Shown: positions 11,401 through 23,799 of the stretch, piece by piece | Layout of the letters: each line of letters starts with the position of its first letter | Position numbering within the stretch: position 1 is the stretch's first letter | Source: [Phialemoniopsis] sp. UDSM-2020 | Taxonomy: Eukaryota > Ascomycota > Sordariomycetes > Thyridiales > Thyridiaceae | Direction of reading: 5' to 3' | Assembly (NCBI GenBank): GCA_018873225.1 | Contig: JAEILZ010000002.1 | Location: 4,836,001 to 4,900,000 of the forward strand | DNA: 64,000 nucleotides | Notes under the pieces: generated by a model | Told to the model about the DNA's origin: nothing | Databases searched by the model: none | The model's input: the letters and a program-made list of their open reading frames with translations, nothing else | Made by a program: the position numbers and the translations under genes

Positions 11401-13350
11401 ACGTCGGTGGCGTCATGTAAGGCCTCGGCGCCTGTATGCTCGCCGCTTCGTCGGCGCCTTCACACGTTTGGTCATACCTCTGTGAGCGCATAATGCGAGC
11501 CGGGAACCTCAATACGGCCACAGAGGCTTCTCCCTCACAGGCCACCCGGGCACTCGTGTAACGCGGGGCTTCGCTCAAGGGCGGCGAGCCAGTGGACGCT
11601 CCGGTCCCGAAGCTCTGTCGGTTCCAAATGCTCCCAGTCTCTCTTGTCAGCCTGTTTAGGTGGCTGTGGGTTGTGGTGAGTTGCTTGATAAATCTCTGGA
11701 TGATTGGCTAGGTACCCAGAGGGCCAAACAAGAGACGCAAACAATCGCAGCTGAGCTAGCTGGAAGCCTACAATGGCCTGAAGACTAGACTAAGCTTCGA
11801 AGATCAAGAGAAAAATCGGTTGTTGCTTTTGGAACTTTTTGACACAAGATTCGATTACCTACAGTTTGGAGGAATCCCCTCGCTCGAGGTGTTGTGCTTC
11901 CAGGTTAGCACGCAAATATTGCCTGGGGGGGTTGGATGAAGTTGATTAACCGCTGGGGCGTGAAAGCTCAGGGTCCACATTCAGTGAAGAGCGCTAAGAC
12001 TTGATCCATTTTGGGGTCGGGTCCACCCGCCTGGCCCATTGACATTTGCGCTAAGAGCAGAGACCCTAGCTCCGTCTCTAGAAGCTTGAAAAAATGACCC
12101 TGGAATCGTCCTAAGACAGCATGTTTCAAGTCCTCCTGAGATCGCAGGTATTCTGGTCCTGCAAACCTTCTCTGGAGCATGAATCTGTATGAAATCAGGT
12201 CATGAGATGGTCTCCTATCAAACAGTCAATACCTAGCAGGGGATCGAATATTTAGCCTCCAACCCTATGAACAAAGGCATCACGACCGAGATCCTTCCTT
12301 ACTTGCCAGTTTCAGATCCCGGCATCATTGTCTCGCCCGGTGAATATGTTATGGATTCTAGCATAATCTACGATTCGATTGACAATCTGCAAAAGCATTT
12401 GAGCGTGTTTGAGCATGCCCGGCCCTGGAGGCCATCAGCTAATGGCCCATACCTACTACCTAGATCACCGGCAGAATGAACGGGACTGGTCATTTGTCTC
12501 GCACCACTTGCTTCGACTCGATAAATGATCTTGTCCTGCTCTTTGTTTCTATTTATGGCACATGCCTCAATATCGGCGATATGGTCTGCTCTCATGGTCG
12601 AAGATCCTACCCCTCTCTCTGGTCATACTGCGATCTGCGTAGCTTGTCAACTGACTTCACTGGCTCGACTGAACACGCAACAGAGATGTGGGACGTGGAT
12701 AAGCTTCTACGCCGACATTGTCAAGATGGCGTCCGTGTTTAAAACCCAATATACTCGGTAGTTGAGCCAGTATGCAGAACCCTGCTGCACAGCGGTGGAA
12801 GCTATGTTGCACTGGTCGCCGGTCCTGATGTACAGGAAAGGAAAGGATTGCCTAGCTTGGCAAAGCGTGTCATTTGCTCTGTACCATTCAATATGGGAGC
12901 TTTCTCCAAAACTGTTCATACAGCGAACATTAACTTCATCGACCGTCCACGAGAGACTTTGGGTCGGACGCAATGCAGACCACCGACCTGGCTCACGCAG
13001 GGCTGTCCGGGACGGCTACAGTAGAAGATGGTGTTGCTCTCATACTAGTCCAAGTAGCAGCGGCCAGTGAAGATGCACATTTCACAAAACCAGCCCTCCC
13101 ATCATCGTAAGTGGTCAGCCAATCAAGTGATCAGATATTGAGGAGTACTAGCAAGGCGACTTGAGCTACCAGACGAGCCCAGCACAAGAGATGTCCACAT
13201 ATTTGGTCGGGAGAGATGGCGTAATGATCTGGGCTCTGCTTCTCATACCAATTCATACCATCCACCTACCATAACTTGATCTGACATGGGAATAGAGCAA
13301 TTCACTACGGTAGCGTGCTAGGTCATGTTTTTCATACCAACACTGGTTGC

Positions 13351-13398
13351 ACGGTGAGACGGTGAGACGGTGAGACGGTGAGACGGTGAGACGGTGAG
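13351..13398 (+). repeat. tandem octamer repeat, 6 x ACGGTGAG
   Basis: Six perfect head-to-tail copies of ACGGTGAG (48 bp). They are followed a few bases later by a short pentamer run, about four copies of AGCAG (13406-13423). It lies about 2.5 kb upstream of the CMR1-like start codon. It is a minisatellite-like array with no coding role seen. Confidence 0.95.
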
Positions 13399-13527
13399 GT
13401 CGGGGAGCAGAGCAGAGCAGAGCAACATCCGGAATCGGATGTCAACGAGGCTGAATGACAGAGAAGAGAGAAAGGATGGCAGGCCACGAGGGAGCATGGG
13501 TGACGGCATTCCGCATCTCCTCGAATT

Positions 13528-13553
13528 GGGGGGAGCCTGGGGGCGGGAGAGGG
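13528..13553 (+). other. potential G-quadruplex motif
   Basis: Four G-runs on the + strand (13528-13533, 13539-13543, 13545-13547, 13551-13553) with loops of 5, 1 and 3 nt meet the usual G3+N1-7 rule. It lies between the octamer array and the CCCACA repeat. Confidence 0.6.
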
Positions 13554-13763
13554 CAGAGGAGGCTTGGATTGGAAGAGTTACCTACTGCGAGGGTCTCACC
13601 CATGTCTGGGCACCGAACAAGGGGGATGCCTGCCATGCCAGGCCAGGGTAAGGCGAGGCACCAGCATCCACTCTCTCTTAGCTCCCACACACCTCCACTC
13701 CCCCTCAAAAAGCAACAAAAACCTTCAACCCAACTTCTCGCGGCATCAACCCACCCACCACTG

Positions 13764-13800
13764 CTCACACCCACATCCACACCCACACCCACACCCACCC
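13764..13800 (+). repeat. imperfect CCCACA/CACACC microsatellite
   Basis: Repeating CACACC units with one interruption (CACATC). The C-rich strand is the + strand. The repeat explains the Val-Gly-rich ORFs read antisense through it, which are not genes. It is weakly telomere-like in composition but short and internal. Confidence 0.85.
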
Positions 13801-14341
13801 ACGCCAGCCCATGCGCCGAACTAGCATCACACCATGGCAGGCACGGCAGCCAGGGGCAGCGACATGGGTTCATGGGCTCCAGCACAGCTTTGGAGCTGGA
13901 GGGCGTGGCCGTATCACTCACCAGCCTCGAAGGCCAAGACCGACGGGATTAGCACGCGCACGCCCTAAGCCCGAATGCGGTTTCCATGTTGATCCTTTGG
14001 ATGAACAACCCAATCTCTTGATCACCGAAACTTGCAGCTCTTAGCCCGCTTTCTTGATTACAGCTCGATACCCAGACCGCCCTGGCGCGGCACAGTCCAT
14101 GGGTATACGGGAGAACTCAGTGGTTCTCTTTTCATCCCACCTTTCAAACACTGGTCTTCTATTCTGCGTCACGAAGACCTCCTGTCTCCTCTCGTCGTTG
14201 GACAGCACAGAAAACCCTAATCTACTCCCTACTGTCGCTAGTGCCTGCTCACAGCTCAGGAACCATCACCCGAGCTTTGCTAGCATAATTCCCGATATAG
14301 GTATGTTGTCATCCACTTGGTTCCGAGTGATCTATCAATGG

Positions 14342-14370
14342 GCAACTTGTACTCCTTGAGTACAAGTTGC
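14342..14370. repeat. perfect 13-bp inverted repeat (hairpin)
   Basis: Left arm GCAACTTGTACTC (14342-14354), spacer CTT, right arm GAGTACAAGTTGC (14358-14370): a fully complementary 13-bp stem with a 3-nt loop, about 1.55 kb upstream of the CMR1-like start. It could form a cruciform or RNA hairpin or be a dimeric binding site; its function is unknown. Confidence 0.9.
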
Positions 14371-15915
14371 AAACCAAAATTTGTTGTAATGTACTTCGGC
14401 TCTTAAGTTGCCCCCTCATTGCACATCGGTAGATGCCATCAATTGCATGCCCTGGCCCTGTTTCCTGCACACTGCAGGATGTACGCACTGCCAAAGAACA
14501 ATGGCTAGCCATCATGATGAACCCGCCCGTCTGCAGGGTCTCGAAAACTGACCAAGAGTAGCTTTGATTCCCCAGAAGGCCATGACCTGTACTCTAGGAA
14601 ACGCATCGCCGAACATTCATGCTAGTCTACGTCTTGATGCATGATCAGTCGAACAACACTCGCTCAGGCGTGTAAGTTGGTGGGCTGAGATGTCCACACA
14701 CCGGGGGTCAGCAATGGGCTTACGTCAAGATCGTTTCCAACAATGGCACATTCTTCACCAGATTGCAAAACGCTAGCCACCGAGTAGTCGAGAACCTAAA
14801 CAGCTCTAGGGCTCGAATCCCGCATGTGAGACCAGTCCGAGGCTGAGCCCTACAGCTTGGCATCTCCCCTACCCATGGTAAGCCAGTTGGTGAGTGTGAC
14901 GTCCTGATGTACCGTACTGACACATTCACTTGTATGGTTTTGTTTTGTATGAAGCATGTGTCTATCTTGGTGCAAACCCTCTATGACTTGGATCAACACC
15001 CCTTTTTTGCTCGCTCACGAGTGTGAGACAGGGATCAAGAGACCAAAGCCTGGTCAGATACCTTGAAAAAGAGTTCAAGATCATCATAAGCACCCTCCAA
15101 TGCACCTCAGTGTTGTCGAAAGACAAGCCTATGGGATGCGTGACATCCATCTCACTCATCTGCACGGCACTGGCTTGATGGACGACGCAAACTGATTCAC
15201 GCCCGAGCTGCATATTCTTTTCATGTCATGTGCAATTCCCTCTGTTGGACAAAGCTAGTCCAAAGCACTACCTATTTCGGCGCTCCAAGTCTGGAGGCCA
15301 ACTTAGCTCGTTCTTTGGGCTTGTCGAGGAGGCACACCCTGGTCGATGGAAAGACAGGGTATGTACCCGTCCCCTTGCTCTCCATCCCGTTCTACTTGCA
15401 TGACCCGTATTCCCAAAGTAGCTACATGAGAGGCTTCGTGCCTTCGAATACAACGCCCGCCACCTTGAGCGCCAGGGACGGTACCTGGGCCGACAATCCT
15501 GGTCACATACACCACCCATTCTCTCCCACTATCGCGGCTGAAATACAAGGTACTACTGACCTTGACCACGACCTGGTCGTCTTGACTGTTCTCTCGCAAT
15601 GTCTTGGATACAGCCGCTACACTGAGCACCCATGCCAATTCCTATAGACATGTGGACGACTCCCCTGGCGCCGGTCTCTGCAACCCATGGTTGAGAAGTG
15701 CCGCCTCTTATGTAGCCGTGTGATTCCCGCGGATTCGATGTTCTGTCTTTAATCATCCTGTTGTTCTACTCTACAAAACTATCTCTCTCGCTCGCCATCC
15801 CGCCGATCATCTCAAGCGGTTGAGAATCAAACCGCTCGTCCTCACCTTCACAGGCTTGCCTGCTTTTACCTTGTCATCGAAGCGAAAGAACGACCTACTG
15901 CTGTTATTTAGCAAG

Positions 15916-18900
15916 ATGGTCTATTGTGCTTATTGTGGGAAAGCATTTACTCGCAAGGAGCACTTGGAGAGACACCTCCCGAGCCGTAAGTATTTCTTGA
16001 CGAAACAAAATAGAGAATCCCCGGCCACTGACCAAGGTCGTCCTAGATACCAACGTCAAACCTCACCTCTGTTCTGCCTGCGGCATATCGTTCTCTCGAA
16101 GGTGTATAACATCCCAACCCCAGGCTCCGCCTGCAGAAAGCACACGCTGACATATTTGTTACCCAGGGACCTTCTGCAAAGGCATTATTCCACTTACCAT
16201 GAGGCTCGAGATCCTCTGAACCCGGTTCCTGGCGGAGCCCCTACAGCTCCTGGGAAGACCCCCATTGCCTGCCAGAATTGCGCCAACGCGAAGACGGGCT
16301 GTGACAAACAAGTGCCATGCCAGAGATGCTCGGAAAAGAAGCTGCCCTGCGAGGCACGCTATGCCCGTAGGCAATCTAAGGCCGCTGCGCGAGCGGCCAG
16401 CAAGCTACCAGATATGTCTGCGCAGACACCGTCCACCATATCGCCGGCCATGATGGACATGACGAGCATGCAGAAACAACATTCCCCAGTCGTATCCTCA
16501 CCAGGCATGGAGATGGCCGGTACAATCGATCCGCGCCTGCACGACTCACTGCAGCACAAAAAGTCCTCGCCTATCTTCAATCCCGACGGTCTTCCTTCCC
16601 CACCAATGGATATGTCCGTAATGGAGAACTTCATTACCATGGCCAACAATGACCTTCTAGTCAGCGAACCCTATCAGGAACTGATGAATTGGCCGCAAGC
16701 GGAATTCGCACACCTCGACATGGGCATCTACGGTGGTAATTTTCCGTCCTTCAGTCATAATGATCTTATTATGCCCGAATTGTCATCCTTGAGTGACGTT
16801 TCGACTGCCTCGGAGCCTATGGTGAGCTCCTCATCAAGAGGCTCAGCCGATCATTCCCACATGACAAGCATTACCGCAAGTCTTGAGGGTGACCCTTTTC
16901 CACGGACTATGATCGACATGAGTCTAGCTGTTGAGACAAAGGGGGCAGTCGCCGAATTCAACGCGGTCATTGCTGCAGAAGCTGCCTGGCCGATGGCCCG
17001 GTGTAACCCACCAATGTACAGCGGTCGCTGTCCTCGAACGGCTATTGTACACCTGGAGGCCTTGGAGACTAGGTCAAGGCAAGAGGGGACGTGGACCGCT
17101 CTGGAGGGTTACCTAGAGCGTGCAGTCCGCGAAGGCGATTCGAGTGGCCTCCCCAAAGTGATGCCGCTCTCGCCAGCTTCGCGTGACCAAATGCTCGCCA
17201 TCACTCAGACTTTCCTACAGAAAGCGCTCGACATCCACCGTGGAGGATTAAGTATGTACACCAAAACGGCCCTGGGGAACCCAACGATTTTCAACTTTAT
17301 CGTCCTTCCGCCGTCCCATATCGTCGAATATTTCCTGGGAAGCTACGTGCGCAGCCTGACTGTGTACTTTTCCCTGGTACATTGCCACATTATCGATCCC
17401 AACGAGATGTTGCAACATAACAGGGCCTCGACGCTCCTTGTGCTTCTCATGATCGCACAGGGCGCGGCAGCCATTCCCATGACCGAAGCAAGATTTCTCG
17501 CGGGAGGGCTCACTGAGACGTGCCGCATCTCTCTCTTCGACATTATCGAGAAAGATGTGGAGCTCTCGGCAGATCCCATTGTGCTACGATGCGCGCTGCT
17601 CTTTACCCTACTCGGCGCATGGTCCGGGGATGCGTGGCTCATGAACATTGCCATGGGCCAGCGCGGGATGTATCTCTCGGTAAATATTTTCATCCCCTTG
17701 GGTGTGACTGAACAATGACTAACGTCGCTCTAGATGCTCAAGCATGCCGGAATGCTGGATCAGCAGCCTTCGATGATCCCAGCACTCAGCGCTTCGGCGA
17801 GCCGAGACCTACAGTGGCGGTCCTGGCTTCAACGAGAATCACGAAACCGTCTCGTTTACAACTATGTCATGATCGACCAAGAGCTCAGTCTCTTCCACGA
17901 TTGCGCCACAATCCTCTCCATCGGGGAACTCATGTGTCCACTTCCAGGTCCCGACATCTTGTGGCTGTCACCCGACGCCGAGAGCTGGTACGCCAACGCA
18001 CAGCAGTATTACGGCCACACGGGAAATGTCAACCCGCAACTGCTGTCCACGCCTTCACTCACGCCTTCGCTATCCGACATCTTTCAAGATTTCCTCCACG
18101 ATAGTTTGACCAGACGACAAGGTAACTTTTCGCCGCAACATCTGCGGCTGTTACTACACCCACTGCAACAGCTGCTCTTCCACCTTCGGCAAGTGCTCTC
18201 CTGTTTTTCGGACATCCTTGGTGTTCGCCGCTCTACTACACGGACGGTGTCCAAGACATCGACCATGACGCGTCTCGAAGAGGTGCAGCAGCTCCTCATG
18301 AGATGGTACGAGTTGTGCATGGAGCTGCACGCCGCAAACCCTGAGTGTGAGGTGACGCGCTGCAATCTGGTACTTTACCACCTCATCTCCCTAAACGCTG
18401 TCACACATTTCCAAGAGATCGAGCGCCTCGCTAGGCGTGAGGCCTTTGACGGCAGTTACTGGGAGCTCAGCCTCCGTCACAAGCGCTGCATCTACCAGCG
18501 TGAAGAGGCCACTTTCCACTGCGGCCAGGTACTTCGCCTCGTAGAAGCCATGCCGGCAGATCGGCGGCCCCCATGGTGGGCGGCGGCGCTGTACCGCGCT
18601 ACCCTCATTCTTTGGACCGACTCGCTCGCACGTCAAGACCCCAGCTTCAAGCGCGTCGAGGATTGCGGTGGCAGGCCGCGCGTCGTCCTCATCAACAAGG
18701 TCTCCCCCGAAGACCCTGACCTTATCACCTATCTCTGGGGAGAGGAACCTGCAACGGCCGTACTCTCGTGCAGAGACGGATCGACCATCGGCCTGGACCG
18801 ACCTACTGAGGTCCTTGCCTTTGGCATCAATATCCTTGAGAGCAGTCCTAGCACAAGGTTCGCCGACGGCATACAGCGAAAGCTGTTGACGTTGGCCGAG

Positions 18901-18939
18901 ACTTGGAGCGCGCACTGTCTCAATATGGGCACTGCCTAA
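15916..18939 (+). CDS. CMR1: Cmr1/Pig1-type melanin transcription factor (two C2H2 fingers + Zn2Cys6)
   Basis: Nuclear activator of DHN-melanin genes in the Cmr1 (Colletotrichum) / Pig1 (Magnaporthe) family. Four exons (15916-15985, 16047-16101, 16167-17679, 17734-18939) give 947 residues, close to the family length. Finger 1 uses C4, C7, H20, H24; finger 2 uses C32, C35, H48, H53. The Zn2Cys6 cluster is C77, C80, C87, C93, C96, C103. A long helical fungal regulatory region follows (for example 'FNFIVLPPSHIVEYFLGSYVRSL'). Intron 1 (61 nt) splits the codon of H24 and intron 2 (65 nt) splits codon 42 inside finger 2, so both fingers exist only after splicing. The start at 15916 (MVYCAYCG) matches the family. 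An in-frame ATG at 15820 without an intervening stop could add 32 residues. The N-terminal order of C2H2 pair then Zn2Cys6 is diagnostic. Confidence 0.93.
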
Positions 18940-21900
18940 AGGTAACGATGGACTTATGCTGTACACGGTCCTTGCTTTCCCAGAACAATGGGCTTTTCTT
19001 GGAATCTCCTCCCTTGGCTTTCTTTTTTGATACCACTTCTCAATTCGACATAAGGAGTTTTGTGTGGCATGCGACCGGCTATCACGGAATTCATGCATTT
19101 TCAAAACGGACTCTTGCCATCGTTGACTGCTTTGGTCTCATCGACTTTCTTTGTACTGCGATCCGAGGTGACGGAGAGTTGCCTTGTCGATGCAGTTAAA
19201 GAATCGCTTGAAGATACAAACACCATCGACGATGGCAGAGGGTAAACCTTGGCACACAGTGTCATTGGGATGGGTATGTGGTCTAACGGTGTACATAGGT
19301 GGCTGCTTTGTCCGCGGGCTGAGAGGCGCACATGGGTACTAATTGTCTGAATATGGGTTTATACGGAGTTATGAAATTCTGCATAGGTTGTTAGGTATTT
19401 CTGTTTATGCTTTTTTTTCGAATTTTTGTGTTCTATGTTGTGTTTCTGCATCTGTGAACGCTTGCAATGTGCCTTGTTTGCTCTTCAGACCTTTGCTTGA
19501 TTCAGTGAATGGAGGTTCTTTGCCTCAAGTGAGTGCCATGCGAGGATTGTCATCTTGAGCGAGGCTAATGATGTTTGCTATGACATAGGCGAAACCCTCG
19601 CCATACCATTTCGGGGGTCACAGGTTGAGAACGGTCGGCTTCCTTTCCAGATCACGGCATTTCAGCCCCGGACGTCGTGCCCAGTCCCGGCATCAAGGAT
19701 CTGTTCCAGATCTGTCTCACAGGGCTTATTGTCTTTCTGTCGCTCTCTCTTCTCGCCCCGTCTTTTCCCGCAAGTGCTCCTTCTGCCGTGGACGATTCGT
19801 GGCCCGTCATACCACTTTCGTCTCCGAAGTCCCGGTTCTTTCTTGCTAGCAACTCTACACAAAAGAGACACATGGTCTAAAAATAAGACACGCATGTGTG
19901 ATGGCCAAGCGGTACATGCTGATTAGGTCTAGATCGAGGAACACAATTATAACGAAGATCACAAAGTCTACCAGTGCACAACCACCCGAGCTTGCCGTTC
20001 TAGACTATCTAATTTAGACATGACCCCCGACGGTAAGGCAGACTAGTTTCTGATCGGATGTTTTCCCCTCTTCTCTCTCCTCTTTGCCGTAGACTTGTCT
20101 CAACTCTTTTCTGCATCCAGTAATGTCCAGCGCCCGGAATGCCGCGTGTAAGTGGGAAAAAAGTGGAGTCTGGATCTCTTCCGCCGTAGTTGCGTGAGAT
20201 CAGAATAAGCTCGCAGGTCAAGGTAACTCTTAGCCGCACAAGCCGACGATCATAGCACGCAGACAGGCAAGGGTCAAGGGTCGAAGAAGACGGGTGATGG
20301 CGAGATGGTGGTAATAGCAACACACCATTAAGACCTCTAGCCCAGATCAAGTGTACGGGGGAGAAATACATAGCAGAATAGATTGCGCGACCCAGTGCAA
20401 GAGGTGGGGTGGAGGGGGCGTGTGTTCAACTGTGAGGGGCAAGGCTCTCGCTTTCGCTCGAGAAGTCGGTTGAGGGTGCTGTCGTCTACAGTAAGGGAGA
20501 ATAGCAAGGGGGTAGCAATTACCAGCCGCCCGGGTAGCCTACCCCAGACGCAGGCGACCACGCACGTCATATTAAACGGCGAGGCAGTCCAGACGCACTC
20601 TTGATTGGGCCTCAGGTTTTGCCCCTGTCAGACACTTGCGGGCAATCTAGATAGTGAGAAAAGGCACAGCTGTTGTGCGATTGGTGAGCGGTGTCCAACC
20701 TTGGTGATCCTTAGGCCCGATAGCCCACGGTACCGGAGTCTTAATACAAACCTTCTTTGCCCATCCACACACAGCCTCGGGGCCAATAATCGCTCCGTGC
20801 CACCGCTTTCCCTTTTCATGTTGTGCCTCGATCCACCGTTACCGGCTTGGATGGCAAAGGAGCACTTGACGAGTACCGGGCACACCACCAGCCCAAAACA
20901 GGGAACAAGGTCCGAGCAATGGCGCTGAAATCTTGACGAATATAGAAAGAGCTGAAAAGCTTGGCTCAAAGCCAAACTAAACGTGAGATACTGTCTGTTT
21001 GCTTCATGATCCCATTGGTCGGATGCAACGAGATTGTGTTCTACTACTTGCTTGATCACAGCCAACCGGAAGAGGCTAGAAACGATAATGATCGAGAACT
21101 GTTTCCTACTACCGTTTCACGAAGGAAATAGAGATGCAGATCCGTCAACGTCGGGGCTGGTCTTGTGACGTCGGCTGAAGTGTAACCGTTCCGTCCGTCA
21201 GCGGTCACAAGTGGTCATAACCTTAGCTCGCTCAGTATGTTGAGCCAACGAAGCTAACAAACACTTCATGGAGTGACATGGGAATAGCATGTATCATACT
21301 CCGACTTCACGGTAGAGGTATTCGGAAGTCTTGGGCCACTATCACGCGGTACTTGGTGATAATGGTCGTTATTGCGCATGCATTCGTCACATCGATGCTA
21401 TTTTCGACATGGCCACGAAGCTCCTTCCTAGATCGTGCTCTTCTGGTATTAGGTACAGAAACCTGTGGAAGCGAGCTTTCACATCGCCGGAGTCAAACCA
21501 ATCATGTTTGTGCTTGAGCAGTGGACTTTGTCTTCCGGATGCGTGAGGCATGCCCTGGGCTATCAGATATTGCTGAAACCGTGTCACCATCGCCCGCTGG
21601 AAGGTGGCCCGTCTGCCAAAGCAATATATTCTCGGATTCGTAATCTTGAGTCAAGGAAGAATTCGTATGAACAATATTGATCTTGTTGAGAGTTGTTGTC
21701 ATGTAGTCGGGACAACTATCTGTCCGCTCTCATGTCCTGAGCCGCTCTTATGTGGAAGGGGATAAATTGTCCTGCTACTATTCCCACTCCAGCAGGGCGG
21801 GGGATGCCATTTCGGCATACGCTTCCGGCCAAGTGGTACGCATCCCACGTCGACTGTCGCCGGACTTGGGCCTCTTGGGTCTGGACTGCCGCGGCAGGAG

Positions 21901-23799
21901 AGGGGGGCGCGCGCCGGAGAATTTTGTTCGACTCGGGTTGCCGTGCAGCCGTACCACCCGCGGCCGCTCCCCTCCATCACACGACCCGGCTAAATGGTTA
22001 TGGTCTCTTCACCAATGCTTGGCAGGCAGACGTCTGCGTCTGGGACAATCCTCAAGGCAGAATGGTGTGAAGTGAATCTCCAACGTGCAGCGTGGTGCGC
22101 GCATTGTCACTGGGCAACTTGGCTTGCTTTAGCGAAGCGAGGTGGCAGGACCGTGCTGAAGGGGGGAGGGAATAGCTTCATGACAGAAGACTTGTTACAA
22201 TCAACGACTGTGGCAGAGGATACTTGGAAATTTATCACCTTATAGTCTCTTGTCATTCCGTGAGTCAGTGCCGGCGGGAGCTAGCCACGGGCACACAGAG
22301 GAGCTAATGACGAGAATTGACAAGTAGGTGAAACAAGGCAGTCGGCAAGTCCTGAGACTTCATTGACGAGACACGAACCGGGAATGGCTGCCTACTTGGG
22401 TAGGAAATCCCCCTGGCTGTTCGTCAATTCTCTTACAAAGTCGTTAGTTACAGGTGCAAAAAAGTGCAAGACGAGGTCAAGAAAAATGCGGACCATCGTT
22501 CCCGGGCTCTGCCGACTGATGACCTTTCTTGGTAGTGCAAACATTGAACCGGTCAGCTGCTCAGACCAGAGCTCCTGCTTCCATAATAACGAATAAATCG
22601 TGCAAGATCATTACAAGGGAAAATGGAAGTCAAGGGACGACGATTCAGGCAAAGAGCACCCTAATGTTGAAGAAGGACTAGACTCAGTGCTGCTCAGTGG
22701 TTGGTCATACTGTTACTGTTTGATTCCAAGTTCGACGTTGAGGCCATCACGACCGCAAAATTATTGCACCGTTCCGCCAATATCGATCAATAAAAACTGC
22801 CAATCGCCTCAATCGATCATGGGATTGTGGCTTGGTGTTCTAGCCAATGATTCAGCGTCACATTTATCGCGAATCTCGACTCCAGCTCTGCCTCGCGGAC
22901 CTCCGTTGGGGAAAACAGCCAGCTCCGCCGTTGACCTTGGAGAACCCCACGAACTTCTCCACCAGACCGTCGGTACTCCATGGCCTTCTCAAAGCTCAGC
23001 CCGGAACATCAGTGAAACCCTGAGTCCACAAGCCTGTATTGGAGCGCCTCTAGGTCATTTGGCAGTGAAGAGAGGCTTGAGGCAGCTAGAGTTGGACACT
23101 CACGCCGGGCTGCACTCCACCCTTGAGAAGAAAGACTCTCAGTTCTACGGATCCCAGCACTTCACCGTCTAACAGAAGTATAAGCCAGAGGAGGCCTTCC
23201 GGAATACCTCTCAACAGACCCATTCCTCTTAGCTGATAGCGATGCTCAACCATTGACCACAATCAGTGAAAGGCTAAGTATCAATGTACGGTGCAAGACA
23301 TAGTCGTTGCGTCGTTCCCGAACGTCGGGCTTAGCTTGACTACTATGAAGGCCGCAATGTCCGGACAGAATTCTGCAACGATCTTCAAGCCTTCTCAGCT
23401 CCTAAAGGAGTCGCACCTGGCGGCAGAGCACGTCGGTCCGCAGCCACGCTGGGATGGACTCCGGGGGATGAGCCTCGCAGAATGCGGAGGTGCAGGCCGT
23501 GCTACTGGTGCTCTTCTCCATGCCCCTATCCGTCGGCCGGAGTCATCCCTGCTGCTCTACAGCCATGCCCCGACCGCTTCCCCAATTGTCCACACGATAT
23601 TGCGGACGTCTTTCTCGGACTTGGGGACGAGAGTCCCGGTATAAGAAACCGTTGTCGTCCCCTGAGTTGGCTCATGTTATCAAATCATCACCTTCAACAA
23701 ACAATTAGAGATCCAGTCTTTTACTCTTGCATCCAAGCCATTGCCACCAGCATCATTGCAAAGCGTATATTTGACACATAAAAAGAAATACCAGACAAA
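18940..23799. other. 4.9-kb spacer upstream of the tetrahydroxynaphthalene reductase
   Basis: Downstream of CMR1 and upstream of the reductase. Short ORFs only; the largest (22600-23172) has no recognisable features. I see no RNA gene or mobile element. The 3' end contains the likely core promoter of the reductase. Confidence 0.5.
23640..23647 (+). promoter_or_regulatory. putative TATA box of the reductase gene
   Basis: TATAAGAA 153 bp before the ATG at 23800, followed by CAA-rich leader sequence (TTCAACAAACAATTAG) typical of a fungal 5' UTR. Predicted from sequence only. Confidence 0.45.

Larger units (their letters stand above)
5448..15915. other. 10.5-kb spacer without a supportable gene
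   Basis: Only short, mutually overlapping ORFs occur on both strands, without recognisable domains, credible splice structure or coding-like composition. I found no tRNA, rRNA or transposon terminal structure. From about 13.3 kb the DNA holds tandem repeats, a G-quadruplex motif and a strong hairpin, listed separately. The 3' part should include the CMR1 promoter and 5' UTR. For a fungal genome this is an unusually long gap. Confidence 0.5.

Noticed and set aside
13442..13952. ORFs on both strands over the G-rich and CCCACA repeats
   Set aside because: Their Val-Gly and Pro-His runs come from the microsatellite; no conserved domain.
14801..14840. GGCTCGAATCCC resembling a tRNA T-arm
   Set aside because: No matching acceptor, D or anticodon arm upstream; the same check failed for the similar GGTTCAATCC near 34145.
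22600..23172. 190-codon ORF upstream of the reductase
   Set aside because: No family resemblance; it lies in the expected upstream region of the reductase and lacks coding-like codon use.
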